Assembly: GCF_001424835.1 (NCBI RefSeq)
Contig: NZ_LMCQ01000024.1
Coordinates: forward strand, 295,677-359,676
DNA from: Variovorax sp. Root318D1
Lineage (GTDB): Bacteria; Pseudomonadota; Gammaproteobacteria; Burkholderiales; Burkholderiaceae_C
Direction of reading: 5' to 3'
DNA: 64,000 bases
Below the pieces are notes generated by a model. That model was not told where the DNA came from. It searched no databases and worked only from the letters and a program-made list of their open reading frames with translations. A program made the translations under genes and the position numbers. Positions 52,395-61,031 of the stretch are shown here, in pieces (position 1 is the first letter of the stretch; each line of letters begins with the position of its first letter).

Positions 52395-53723
52395 ATGACT
52401 TCAACACTCCACGCGCCCCTGGACGCCCCTGCAGGCCTGCCTGCCGATGTCGCGCTCGAAAAGCGCGCCTATGCCAAGGTGTTCTGGCGCCTCGTTCCTT
52501 TCCTGATGCTTTGCTACGTGGTCGCCTACCTCGACCGCGTGAATGTGGGCTTTGCGAAGCTTCAGATGGGACAGGACCTGGGCTTCAGCGAAACGGTGTT
52601 CGGCCTGGGCGCGGGCATCTTCTTTCTCGGCTATTTCTTGTTCGAAGTGCCGAGCAACCTGCTGCTCAACCGCGTGGGCGCCCGCATGTGGATCGCCCGA
52701 ATCATGATCACCTGGGGCGTGCTGTCGGCGTGCTTCGTGTTCGTGGAAACGTCGACCAGCTTCTACATCCTGCGCTTCCTGCTCGGCGTGGCGGAGGCGG
52801 GCTTTTACCCAGGCGTGATCTTGTATCTGACCCAGTGGTATCCGGCCCGCCGGCGCGCGCGCATCATCGCGGTCTTCATGTCGGCCATTCCGGTCGCTGG
52901 CATCTTCGGCAATCCGCTCTCGGGCTGGATCATGGATGCATTCCATGGCGTGTCTTCGATGGAAGGCTGGCAGTGGATGTTCATCATTGAAGCCATTCCG
53001 GCCGTGATCGTGGGCGTGATGGTGCTTTTCTATCTGGACAACGGCATCCAGCAAGCGCGCTGGCTCGATCCGGACGAAAAGCGCCTGTTGCAGCGGGAGG
53101 TCGAGCGCGACCAGGCGCATGGCGCCAAGGGCCCGCACTCGGTGGCCGCGGTGTTCCGCGATGCGCGCGTGTGGTGGATGGCGCTGATCTACTTCGCCTT
53201 CGTCATGGGCCAATATGCGCTGACCTTCTGGCTGCCCACGCTGGTCAAGGCGACGGGCGTGAAAGGCAACCTGCACATCGGCCTCTTGAGCGCAATTCCG
53301 TTCATCTGCGCGATCATCGCGATGAACCTTTTCGGCCGCAGCGCCGACCGCCGGCAGGAACGCCGCTGGCACCTGATCGTGCCGGCGCTCATGGGCGCCA
53401 TCGGGTTCACCGTGGCCGCCTCCTATACGCAGAACACCATCGTGTCGCTCGCGTTTCTGTCGCTCGCCGCCGCCGGTGTACTCACCTGCGCGCCGCTCTT
53501 CTGGTCGCTGCCCACCGCCTTTCTTTCGGGCACTGCGGCGGCGGCCGGTATTGCGGCCATCAATTCGGTGGGTAATCTGGCGGGGTTCGCCAGTCCCTAT
53601 CTGATCGGCTACCTGAAGGACCTCACGGGCAGCACGCAGATCGGTATGTACGTGCTGGCCGGCGCGCTGGTGCTCGGAGCCATCGGCGTGTGGCTCACGC
53701 CCAAGCAACTCGTGAATCGCTGA
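52395..53723 (+). CDS. MFS permease (ACS/tartrate family), probable tetronate uptake
   Basis: 442 residues with 12 membrane segments in two halves and a central loop. The family signature is RVNVGFAKLQMGQDLGFSETVFGLGAGIFFLGYFLFEVPSNLLLNRVGARMWIARIMITWG, as in anion:cation symporters for sugar acids. By position it should import L-threonate or D-erythronate (inference). ATG 52395 gives the normal N-terminus; a start at 52314 would add an unlikely 27 residues. It is 16 bases ahead of ltnD. Confidence 0.88.
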   Translation: MTSTLHAPLDAPAGLPADVALEKRAYAKVFWRLVPFLMLCYVVAYLDRVNVGFAKLQMGQDLGFSETVFGLGAGIFFLGYFLFEVPSNLLLNRVGARMWIARIMITWGVLSACFVFVETSTSFYILRFLLGVAEAGFYPGVILYLTQWYPARRRARIIAVFMSAIPVAGIFGNPLSGWIMDAFHGVSSMEGWQWMFIIEAIPAVIVGVMVLFYLDNGIQQARWLDPDEKRLLQREVERDQAHGAKGPHSVAAVFRDARVWWMALIYFAFVMGQYALTFWLPTLVKATGVKGNLHIGLLSAIPFICAIIAMNLFGRSADRRQERRWHLIVPALMGAIGFTVAASYTQNTIVSLAFLSLAAAGVLTCAPLFWSLPTAFLSGTAAAAGIAAINSVGNLAGFASPYLIGYLKDLTGSTQIGMYVLAGALVLGAIGVWLTPKQLVNR

Positions 53724-53739
53724 TCCAAGGAACCCCGAC

Positions 53740-54663
53740 ATGACTTCCAACACCAACACACCCACCATCGGCGTCGTGGGCCTCGGCGCGATGGGCACGG
53801 GCATGGCGCAATCGCTGCGCCGCGCAGGCCATGTGCCGCGCGTTTTCGACGTGCGTTCCGAAGCAGCCCAGGCCTTCGCGCGCGACGGCGGCGTGGCCTG
53901 CGACACGCTGGCCGCGCTCGGCGCGCAAAGCGACATCGTGGTCTCTGTCGTGGTCAATGCGGCGCAGACCGAGTCGGTGCTGTTCGGCGACGGCACCACG
54001 CCGGGTTGCGCGGCATCGATGAAGCCCGGCAGCTTGTTCGTGATGTGCTCCACCGTGGACCCGAACTGGTCGATCGCGCTCGAGGCGCGCCTTGCCGCGC
54101 AGGGCATCTTGTATCTCGACGCGCCAATCTCCGGCGGCGCCGCCAAGGCCGCGAGCGGCCAGATGACGATGATGACCGCCGGCACGCCCGCCGCCTATGG
54201 AAAGGCCGGTACGGTGCTCGACGCCATGGCGGCCAAGGTTTATCGTCTCGGTGACCGCGCGGGCGCGGGCAGCAAAGTCAAGATCATCAATCAGCTGCTG
54301 GCCGGCGTGCACATTGCCGCCGCGGCGGAGGCCATGGCGCTGGGCCTGCGCGAAGGCGTGGACCCGGCCGCGCTGTACGAGGTGATCACGCACAGCGCGG
54401 GCAACAGTTGGATGTTCGAGAACCGCATGGCGCACGTGCTGGCGGGCGACTACACGCCGCTGTCGGCCGTCGACATCTTCGTGAAGGACCTGGGCCTGGT
54501 GCTCGACGTGGCGCGCGCCAGCAAGTTTCCGCTGCCGCTCTCGTCCACCGCGCACCAGATGTTCATGCAGGCGTCCACGGCCGGCTTTGCGCGCGAGGAC
54601 GACAGCGCGGTCATCAAGATTTTTCCCGGCATCGAACTGCCGGCTGCCGACAAGAAAGCCTGA
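53740..54663 (+). CDS. ltnD: L-threonate dehydrogenase
   Basis: 307-residue NAD-dependent enzyme of the 3-hydroxyisobutyrate dehydrogenase family. LtnD oxidises L-threonate to 2-oxo-tetronate. Visible: Rossmann GVVGLGAMGTGMA, substrate loop DAPISGGAAKAASGQMTMM, and the catalytic Lys in KVKIINQLLAGVHIAAAAEAMAL. An AAGGA ribosome binding site precedes the ATG. Neighbouring otnI, otnK and otnC complete the route to dihydroxyacetone phosphate. The assignment to threonate instead of another hydroxyacid rests on the cluster. Confidence 0.87.
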   Translation: MTSNTNTPTIGVVGLGAMGTGMAQSLRRAGHVPRVFDVRSEAAQAFARDGGVACDTLAALGAQSDIVVSVVVNAAQTESVLFGDGTTPGCAASMKPGSLFVMCSTVDPNWSIALEARLAAQGILYLDAPISGGAAKAASGQMTMMTAGTPAAYGKAGTVLDAMAAKVYRLGDRAGAGSKVKIINQLLAGVHIAAAAEAMALGLREGVDPAALYEVITHSAGNSWMFENRMAHVLAGDYTPLSAVDIFVKDLGLVLDVARASKFPLPLSSTAHQMFMQASTAGFAREDDSAVIKIFPGIELPAADKKA

Positions 54664-54684
54664 AGAAGAAGGAAGACGAGCACC

Positions 54685-55701
54685 ATGAACATTCTCATCA
54701 CCGGCGGCTGCGGTTTCGTCGGAGCGCGCCTCGCGCGCACGCTGCTCGCAGGCGGTCCGCTGGCACTGGCCGGCGGCACGGCCGAGCCCGTCTCGCGCGT
54801 CACGCTGGCCGACCGCGCGCCGCCCCCCGCCGACCTGGCCGCCGATGGCCGCGTTCAGTTCCTGCAGGGCGACCTGTACGAGCAGGCCACGAACGGCGCA
54901 CTGCCGCTGGCCGGCACCCACGCGGTGTTCCATCTCGCTGCCGCAGTGAGCGGCGAATGCGAGGCCGACTTCGATCTTGGCATGCGCAGCAATCTCGACA
55001 CCACGCGCGCGCTGCTCGAAGCCTGCCGCCGCGCGGGCCATGCGCCGGTCTTCGTGTTCTCCAGCTCCGTCGCGGTCTTCGGCGATTCACCGGAGCAGCG
55101 CTTGCCCGCGGTCATCGAGGACACCACGCTGCCGACGCCGCAGAACAGCTACGGCATCCAGAAGTTCATCGGCGAGCAGCTGGTGACCGACTTCACGCGC
55201 AAGGGCTTCGTGCAGGGCCGCAACGTGCGGCTCATGACGGTCTCGGTGCGGCCGGGCCGGCCCAACGGCGCGGCCTCCAGCTTCTTGAGCGGCATGCTGC
55301 GCGAGCCGCTGGCCGGCGAACGTGCGCGCTGCCCGGTGCCTCCCGAAACCGCGGTTGCCCTGGCATCGCCCGGCAACACCGTCGCGGGCATCCTCCGCGC
55401 GGCCACGGCCAGTGCCGCCGAATGGGGCGCGCGCACCGCCGTCAACTTGCCCGCGCTGACGACCACCGTGCGTGAGATGGCGGAGGCGCTCGAGCGCATC
55501 GCAGGCAAAAAGGCCGCGGGGCTGATCGACTGGGAGCCCGATGCGGCCATCGCCAAGATCGTGACCAGCTGGCCCAGCCGCATTCATGCGGCGCGCGCCG
55601 AGGCGTTGGGCCTGAAGGCGGACGCGAGCTTCGATGCCATCCTGCGCGGCTACGTGCGCGAGAACCCGGAAGCGGTCAAGCTGCCCGTGGCGAAGGACTG
55701 A
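54685..55701 (+). CDS. denD: D-erythronate dehydrogenase
   Basis: 338-residue short-chain dehydrogenase/epimerase-fold enzyme. DenD oxidises D-erythronate to 3-oxo-tetronate with NAD. Motifs: NILITGGCGFVGARLARTLL (dinucleotide site), VFHLAAAVSGE, FSSSVAVFG and the catalytic YxxxK in NSYGIQKFIGEQL, then RLMTVSVRPGRPN. It is 21 bases after ltnD and three bases ahead of otnK. It gives the cluster a second entry point that bypasses the OtnI isomerase. Confidence 0.9.
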   Translation: MNILITGGCGFVGARLARTLLAGGPLALAGGTAEPVSRVTLADRAPPPADLAADGRVQFLQGDLYEQATNGALPLAGTHAVFHLAAAVSGECEADFDLGMRSNLDTTRALLEACRRAGHAPVFVFSSSVAVFGDSPEQRLPAVIEDTTLPTPQNSYGIQKFIGEQLVTDFTRKGFVQGRNVRLMTVSVRPGRPNGAASSFLSGMLREPLAGERARCPVPPETAVALASPGNTVAGILRAATASAAEWGARTAVNLPALTTTVREMAEALERIAGKKAAGLIDWEPDAAIAKIVTSWPSRIHAARAEALGLKADASFDAILRGYVRENPEAVKLPVAKD

Positions 55702-55704
55702 ACC

Positions 55705-56976
55705 ATGGCGAAACTATTGCTAGGCTGCATTGCCGACGATTTCACCGGCGCCACCGACCTTGCCAACAATCTCGTGCGCGCCGGCATGCGCGTGGTGCAG
55801 GCCATCGGCGTACCCGCCACGCCGCTCGATGCGAACGTCGATGCCGTGGTGGTCGCACTCAAGTCGCGCACCATCGCCCCGGCTGAAGCTATTGCGCAGT
55901 CGCTCGAAGCGCTGCGCTGGCTGCAGGCACAAGGCGCCCAGCAGATCTACTTCAAGTACTGCTCCACGTTCGACAGCACCCCAGAGGGCAACATCGGCCC
56001 CGTGACCGAAGCGCTGATGGAGGCACTCGGCTGTGATTTCACCATCGCCACCCCGGCCTTCCCTGACAACAAGCGCACCGTGTTCAAGGGCTACCTGTTC
56101 GCAGGCGACATGCTGCTCAATGAGAGCGGCATGCAGAACCATCCGCTCACGCCGATGACCGACCCGAATCTCGTGCGCGTGCTGCAGGCGCAGTGTCAGC
56201 GCAAGGTCGGGCTCATCGACCATGCGGTGGTGGCACGCGGCGCGGCGGCCATTTCGGAGCGAATCGAACAGCTGAAAACCGAGGGCGTGTCGATCGCCAT
56301 CGTCGACGCAGTATCGAACGACGATCTGCTGCGACTCGGCCCGGCGATTGCGAAGATGCCGCTGCTCACGGCCGGCTCGGGTGTGGCCATTGGCTTGCCG
56401 GCCAACTTTGGTTTGGCGCCCTCGTCGCAGGCCAGTGCGCTGCCCCCAGCACGCGGATTGCGCGCTGTGGTCTCGGGCAGCTGCTCGCTCGCCACCAACC
56501 GGCAGGTGCTGGACTTCATCCAGCGCGGCGGCGCGGCGCTGGCCATCGATCCACTGCGCATTGCCGCGGGTGTCGACGTCGTGGCCGAGACCCTGTCCTG
56601 GGCCGCGCCGCTCGTCGCGAAGCAGCCGGTGCTGGTCTATTCCACCGCCGAGGCCGGTGCCATCAAGTCGGTGCAGGGCAGGCTCGGCGTCGAGGAGGCC
56701 GGGGCCATGGTCGAGCGCACCATCGCCGCCATTGCGCGCGGCCTGGTCGAGCTGGGTGTGCGCCAGCTTGTTGTGGCGGGCGGCGAAACCTCGGGTGCCT
56801 GCGTGCAGGCGCTGGGCATTGCGCAGATGCAGATCGGTCCGCAGATCGACCCCGGCGTGCCGTGGTGTCATGCGCGCACCGATGTTGCGCAAGGCACGTC
56901 GGTGCACATCGCGCTGAAGTCCGGCAACTTTGGCGGGGACGATTTCTTCACCAAGGCATTTACAGTGCTGGCATGA
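55705..56976 (+). CDS. otnK: 3-oxo-tetronate kinase
   Basis: 423-residue member of the four-carbon acid sugar kinase family (formerly DUF1537). It phosphorylates 3-oxo-tetronate at O4. Motifs: GCIADDFTGATDLANNLVRAGMR at the N-terminus, FKYCSTFDSTPEGNIGPV, PAFPDNKRTVFKGYLF, and the C-terminal nucleotide part VVAGGETSGACVQALGI. It is three bases after denD. After the stop the operon is interrupted by 258 bases that hold two inverted copies of the hairpin repeat before otnC. Confidence 0.93.
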   Translation: MAKLLLGCIADDFTGATDLANNLVRAGMRVVQAIGVPATPLDANVDAVVVALKSRTIAPAEAIAQSLEALRWLQAQGAQQIYFKYCSTFDSTPEGNIGPVTEALMEALGCDFTIATPAFPDNKRTVFKGYLFAGDMLLNESGMQNHPLTPMTDPNLVRVLQAQCQRKVGLIDHAVVARGAAAISERIEQLKTEGVSIAIVDAVSNDDLLRLGPAIAKMPLLTAGSGVAIGLPANFGLAPSSQASALPPARGLRAVVSGSCSLATNRQVLDFIQRGGAALAIDPLRIAAGVDVVAETLSWAAPLVAKQPVLVYSTAEAGAIKSVQGRLGVEEAGAMVERTIAAIARGLVELGVRQLVVAGGETSGACVQALGIAQMQIGPQIDPGVPWCHARTDVAQGTSVHIALKSGNFGGDDFFTKAFTVLA

Positions 56977-57002
56977 CGTCCAATCTCAGCGTTCGAGCAC
57001 GT

Positions 57003-57113
57003 TCAGGGCGCGCTCCCGCCGACGGGGTACCTTACTCCGCGAATGTCCCCCGGCCTGCGGCCTCCTCCTTTATTTCGCTGCGCAAGGCACCCCATCGACG
57101 GGAGCGTTGTTCA
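57003..57113. repeat. Hairpin repeat, copy A
   Basis: Inverted arms at 57011-57033 and 57084-57106 match at 20 of 23 positions; the three differences would be G-U pairs in RNA read from the minus strand. The core (57034-57083) carries GCGAATGTCCCCC, a small GGCC-TGC-GGCC hairpin and CTCCTCCTTTATTTCGC. The core is nearly that of copies B and C, but the arms have a different sequence. Confidence 0.85.
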
Positions 57114-57153
57114 GAGCACTGGTTGATCGGCCAGCACGACAGCCGCGCCTGGT

Positions 57154-57247
57154 GTGCACAGGGCGCCGGGTACTCCCCGCAGCGAAATAAAGGAGGAGCC
57201 GAAGGCGGGGGACATTCGCGGAGGGGAGTACCCGGTGGCCTGTGCAC
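57154..57247. repeat. Hairpin repeat, copy B (inverted relative to A and C)
   Basis: Inverted arms of 25 bases at 57154-57178 and 57223-57247 match at 23 positions (one difference is G-U in RNA). The 44-base interior carries GCGAAATAAAGGAGGAGCC and GGCGGGGGACATTCGC, the reverse complement of the copy A core. The right arm contains the probable ribosome binding site and GTG start of otnC. Confidence 0.9.
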
Positions 57248-57894
57248 GCGCCCTGATCTGCCGCGTAGGCCGCAGCCTGTTCGAACGCGGCTACGTGCAT
57301 GCGACGGCAGGCAACATCAGCGTACGTCTCGACGACGGTTTCCTCATCACGCCGACCGATGCATGCCTCGGATTTCTCGACCCGGCGCGCCTGGCCAGAC
57401 TCGACGCGCAAGGCAACCAGACAGGTGGCGACCGCGCGAGCAAGACCATCGCGCTGCACACGCGCATCTACGTAGCCGCGCGCCGCTTCGATGCAGGCAC
57501 GGCCTGCGTCATCCACACGCACAGCACGCATTGCGTCGCGCTCACGCTGAACGCATCGGGCGACGAATTGCTGCCCGCGCTCACGCCGTATTTCGTGATG
57601 AAGGTCGGCCATGTGCCGCTCATTCCGTACCACCGCCCGGGCGCGCCCGAAGCGGCCGAACTGGTGGCACAGACTATCGAGCGCCATGGTGCCGCCGGCA
57701 CGCCGATTCGCGCCGTGATGCTCGAACGCCTCGGCCCCAACGTCTGGCACGAGACTCCGGCCGCCGCCATGGCCGTGCTCGAGGAACTCGAAGAGACCGC
57801 CAAGCTCCATCTGCTCACCGGCCCCGCCAAAATCGAGCCGTTGAGCAACGAACAGATCGATGAACTGCGTCGCACTTTCGGTGCGCGCTGGTAG
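57235..57894 (+). CDS. otnC: 3-oxo-tetronate 4-phosphate decarboxylase
   Basis: Class II aldolase/adducin-fold enzyme that decarboxylates 3-oxo-tetronate 4-phosphate to dihydroxyacetone phosphate. 219 residues, the usual length. Motifs: CRVGRSLFERGYVHATAGNISVR near the N-terminus, the metal ligands in CVIHTHSTHCVAL, and VMLERLGPNVWHE for the third His region. No ATG fits. GTG 57235 has GGAGGGGAG at 57220-57228 with six bases between. Both the ribosome binding site and the first codons (MACARAL) come from the right arm of hairpin repeat B, so the gene seems to have had its 5' end rewritten by the repeat. A GTG at 57154, in the left arm, is a less likely alternative. Confidence 0.87.
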   Translation: MACARALICRVGRSLFERGYVHATAGNISVRLDDGFLITPTDACLGFLDPARLARLDAQGNQTGGDRASKTIALHTRIYVAARRFDAGTACVIHTHSTHCVALTLNASGDELLPALTPYFVMKVGHVPLIPYHRPGAPEAAELVAQTIERHGAAGTPIRAVMLERLGPNVWHETPAAAMAVLEELEETAKLHLLTGPAKIEPLSNEQIDELRRTFGARW

Positions 57895-57912
57895 TAAGAG
57901 TAAAAACACGCC

Positions 57913-58731
57913 ATGCCTCAATTCGCCGCCAACCTCTCGATGCTCTATCCGGAGCTCGATTTCCTCGACCGCTTCGAAGCCGCCGCGAAAGACGGCTTCA
58001 AAGCCGTCGAGTATCTTTTTCCCTACCCCTACGAGCGCCGCCAGCTTGCGGCCCGCCTGAAGGACAACGGCCTGCAGCAGGTGCTCTTCAACGCCCCTCC
58101 GGGAAATTGGGAAGGCGGCGAACGCGGAGTGGCGTGCCTGCCGGGTCGGGACACCGAGTTCCGCGAAGGCATCGCCACGGCCATCGACTATGCGGTGGCG
58201 CTCGACTGCCCGCGCATCCACGTCATGGCGGGCCTCATTCCCGAGGGCCTGGAGCGCGAGGCCGTGCAACCCGTGTACGTCGACAACCTGCGCTGGGCCG
58301 CCGCCGAGGCGGCCAAGGCCGGCCGTGACGTGCTGATCGAGCCGATCAACACGCGCGACATTCCGCGCTTCTTCCTCAACCGGCAAGACCATGCGCACGA
58401 AATCGTCGACATGGTGGGCGCGCCCAATCTCAAGGTGCAGATGGACCTGTACCACTGCCAGATCGTCGAGGGCGACGTGGCGATGAAGATCCGCAAGTAC
58501 CTGCCCACCGGCCGCGTCGGCCACATCCAGATTGCCGGCGTGCCCGAGCGTCATGAGCCCGACGTCGGCGAGCAGAACTACCCCTACCTGTTCGATCTGA
58601 TCGACGAGGTGTCGGCGCAATGTGGCTGGCAGGGATGGGTCGGTTGCGAATACCGGCCCAAGCGCGGGATGGAACCCGGCGGCACCTCGGCCGGCCTGGG
58701 TTGGCTGCGGGCGTTGCAACAGCGCGCATGA
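57913..58731 (+). CDS. otnI: 2-oxo-tetronate isomerase
   Basis: 272-residue TIM-barrel enzyme of the hydroxypyruvate isomerase family. OtnI converts 2-oxo-tetronate to 3-oxo-tetronate. Motifs: ANLSMLYPELDFLDRFEAAAKDGFKAVEYLFPY, FNAPPGNWEGGERG, LIEPINTRDIPRFFL, QMDLYHCQIVEGD and WVGCEYRP hold the acidic and His metal ligands. Glyoxylate-type hydroxypyruvate isomerase is the alternative, but the cluster favours OtnI. Its stop overlaps the next start by four bases (ATGA). Confidence 0.9.
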   Translation: MPQFAANLSMLYPELDFLDRFEAAAKDGFKAVEYLFPYPYERRQLAARLKDNGLQQVLFNAPPGNWEGGERGVACLPGRDTEFREGIATAIDYAVALDCPRIHVMAGLIPEGLEREAVQPVYVDNLRWAAAEAAKAGRDVLIEPINTRDIPRFFLNRQDHAHEIVDMVGAPNLKVQMDLYHCQIVEGDVAMKIRKYLPTGRVGHIQIAGVPERHEPDVGEQNYPYLFDLIDEVSAQCGWQGWVGCEYRPKRGMEPGGTSAGLGWLRALQQRA

Positions 58732-59924
58732 AGCTCGAGGCGCTGCGCATTCCACCGCGGCTGCAAGGTTTTGCCGCGGCCGATGCGCAGATCTTCGACG
58801 TCACGCTGGCCGGCGATCGCGTGCAGGCCATCGTGCCGAGCGCATCGCAGGCGCATGCGCGCGGCACTCTGCTGAGTGCGCTGGTCGAGGCGCATGCGCA
58901 CATCGACAAGAACTACACCATCCAGGAAGTTGGCGCCGCCCAGGGCAACCTTTTCGCGGCCATCGAACGCATGGAGAAGCACCGCGCGGGCTGGACCGGC
59001 GAAACGCTGCGCCCGCGCATGGAGCGTGCACTCAACGAGGCTTGGCAGTCGGGCACTCGCGCGCTGCGCACCCACATCGACTGGGCGCAGGGCGAGCCGC
59101 CGGCCGCACTCGCCGTGTTCGAGGCACTGCGCCACGAGTGGCGTGGCCGCATCGAGTTGCAGTTCGTCTCGCTCACGCCGCTGGACCTGTTTGCGGACCT
59201 CGCCGCCGGCGAGCGCATCGCGCGCGAGGTCAAGCGCGCGGGCGGCACGCTGGGTGCCTTCGTCTATCGCAACGAAGGCCTCGTGCACAAGCTGGGCCGC
59301 GTGTTCGACTTGGCACAGGACCACGGCCTCGGGCTCGACTTTCATGTCGACGAGGGGCTCGATGCCGATGCGAGCGGCCTGCGCAGCATCGCGCAGCTGA
59401 TGCGTGCGCGCGAGTTCCGGCGCGGCGTGATCTGCGGCCACTGCTGCTCGCTGGCCGCGCAGGACGATGCGGTGGCCAACGAAACGCTGGCGCTGTGTGC
59501 CGGTGCCGGCATCCACATCGTCGCGCTGCCGACCACCAACCTCTACTTGCAAGGCGCCTGGGACCGCACGCCCGTGCCGCGAGGCATCACGCGCATTCAC
59601 GAGGCGGCGGCACGGGGCTTGCGTGTGAGCCTGGCAACGGACAACGTGCAGGACGCCTTCTATCCCTACGGCAGCTACGACCTTCTGGAAACCTTCGGGC
59701 TCGGCGTGCAGATGGCGCATCTCGCGCCCGCGGACGAGTGGCTCGATGCCATCACCGTCAGCCCCGCGAAGGCGCTGGGGCTCGCGTGGGACGGGCGCAT
59801 TGCACCGGGCTGTCCCGCCGACCTGGTGCTGCTTGCGGCCACCGGGGAGCATGAACTCATCGGCCCACGCGGGCGCCAGCGCACCGTGATCCGTGGCGGC
59901 CGAATCCTGGAGAAAACACAATGA
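58728..59924 (+). CDS. Cytosine-deaminase-like amidohydrolase
   Basis: 398-residue amidohydrolase (TIM barrel with metal). Metal site: AHAHIDK (HxH), FHVDEGLDADA (His with Asp/Glu of the deaminase type), CGHCCSLAAQ, and the Asp of LATDNVQDAFYPYGSYDLLETF. These match the CodA branch (HCDE, GHDDVFDPWYPLG in E. coli). The order of motifs suggests a deaminase of a nitrogen heterocycle or a related hydrolase. ATG 58728 overlaps the otnI stop (ATGA), so it is read from the same message, although its role in tetronate use is not obvious. It may serve the downstream nitrogen-compound genes. Confidence 0.85.
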   Translation: MKLEALRIPPRLQGFAAADAQIFDVTLAGDRVQAIVPSASQAHARGTLLSALVEAHAHIDKNYTIQEVGAAQGNLFAAIERMEKHRAGWTGETLRPRMERALNEAWQSGTRALRTHIDWAQGEPPAALAVFEALRHEWRGRIELQFVSLTPLDLFADLAAGERIAREVKRAGGTLGAFVYRNEGLVHKLGRVFDLAQDHGLGLDFHVDEGLDADASGLRSIAQLMRAREFRRGVICGHCCSLAAQDDAVANETLALCAGAGIHIVALPTTNLYLQGAWDRTPVPRGITRIHEAAARGLRVSLATDNVQDAFYPYGSYDLLETFGLGVQMAHLAPADEWLDAITVSPAKALGLAWDGRIAPGCPADLVLLAATGEHELIGPRGRQRTVIRGGRILEKTQ

Positions 59925-60388
59925 GCATGGGCAAGCCAATGGCCAACTACGCCGCCGCCAAGCGCGTAGGAGATTTTGTCTTCATGAGCGGCGTGGTGGC
60001 GGTCGATCCGGCCACGCGCCGCGCAGTGGCTGGCTACGACGCCATTCCCGAGGAAGCCCGCACGGCCTTGCAGGGCGTGGGTTATGCCACGGGCCAGATG
60101 TCCGTCGACATCTTCGAGGCGCCCATCGTGGCGCAGAGCTGGTTCGTGCTCGAGCGCATCCGCCAGATCGCGGCCGAGCATGGCGGCACCATGGAAGACG
60201 TGGTCAAGCTGGTGCAGTACTTCCGCCACCTGCCGCACTATGCGTTCTACAACCGCGTGCGGGGGCTGTTCTATCCGGGCGAGCCACCGGTCAGCACGGT
60301 GGTCGAGGTGTCGCGCTTCCTGCCGGGCGACGAGGTGCTGGTGGAAGTGGAAGCCACCATGTACCTGCCGCAGCACCGGCCTATTTGA
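59921..60388 (+). CDS. RidA (YjgF/YER057c/UK114) family protein
   Basis: 155 residues. RidA proteins hydrolyse reactive enamine/imine intermediates or act in ring-opening pathways such as RutC. Features: YAAAKRVGDFVFMSGVVAVDP, QSWFVLERIRQIAAEHGGTMEDVVKLVQYFR, FYNRVRGLFYPGEPPVSTVVEVSRFLPGDEVLVEVEATMYL. The Arg of the active site is usually in the VxR motif before ALP; here STVVEVSRF is present, so the imine-hydrolysing Arg may be absent or shifted. The start overlaps the amidohydrolase stop. The stop overlaps the convergent TetR gene by eight bases. Confidence 0.88.
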   Translation: MSMGKPMANYAAAKRVGDFVFMSGVVAVDPATRRAVAGYDAIPEEARTALQGVGYATGQMSVDIFEAPIVAQSWFVLERIRQIAAEHGGTMEDVVKLVQYFRHLPHYAFYNRVRGLFYPGEPPVSTVVEVSRFLPGDEVLVEVEATMYLPQHRPI

Positions 60389-61031
60389 CCCCCGCACCCT
60401 TGAGCAAGAATTCGGTCACCTGCTCGATCAGGTAGCGCCGGTCGTTGTCGTCGCCCTGCTGAGCCACGTTGCGGAAGTACGCGGCCTGCGTGGCGTGGTC
60501 GGCATAGAACTGCGTCACCGCCCAGATGTGGAACAGCACCAGCATCGGGTCGGCCTTGTCCATCAGGCCCTGGTTCATCCAGTTCTGGATCACGGCGGCC
60601 GCCTGGTCGGTGTGCTGCTTGCTCGTGTCCATCATGGTGTTGAGCACCGGCGCGCCGCGCATCATCTCGGCGGTGAAGATGCGGGAGCGCAAAGGGTGCT
60701 CGAACGAGAACACCATCTTGCGGCGGATCAGGTCGCCCAGCACCTTGCGCGGACCGAAGGCTTCGTCGGCAAAGCCGAACACCACGATCCAGTCGTCGAG
60801 GATGTCCTGCAGGATCTGCCGGTAGAGCGCTTCCTTGCTCTCGATGTAGTAGTGCAGCTGCGCCTTCGAAAGCCCGGCCTTGTCGGCGATCGCCTGCGTC
60901 GAGGCGCCGGCCAGACCCTCGCTCGCGAACACCTCGATGGCGGCCTGGTTGATGAGGCCGAGCACCTGGGTGTACTTGCGCGAACGCCCGCGCGTGGCGG
61001 GCGCCTCGCCGTCGCTTTCTTCGGTGCTCAC
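60381..61031 (-). CDS. TetR-family regulator, RutR-like
   Basis: 216 residues. The helix-turn-helix is GASTQAIADKAGLSKAQLHYYIESKEALYRQIL (about residues 32-65), with a RutR-type C-terminal domain (DWIVVFGFADEAFGPRKVLGDLIRRKMVFSFEHPLRSRIFTAEMMRGAP). GTG 61031 overlaps the stop of the reductase gene (GTGA), so both are coupled. RutR of E. coli senses uracil and controls pyrimidine use, which fits the cytosine-deaminase-like and RidA genes opposite. The link is inference. Confidence 0.9.
   Translation of the reverse strand: MSTEESDGEAPATRGRSRKYTQVLGLINQAAIEVFASEGLAGASTQAIADKAGLSKAQLHYYIESKEALYRQILQDILDDWIVVFGFADEAFGPRKVLGDLIRRKMVFSFEHPLRSRIFTAEMMRGAPVLNTMMDTSKQHTDQAAAVIQNWMNQGLMDKADPMLVLFHIWAVTQFYADHATQAAYFRNVAQQGDDNDRRYLIEQVTEFLLKGAGVK

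Noticed and set aside
60381..60388. Eight-base convergent overlap of the RidA and TetR genes as a regulatory device
   Set aside because: Short tail-to-tail overlaps are common in compact genomes and no further structure was seen.
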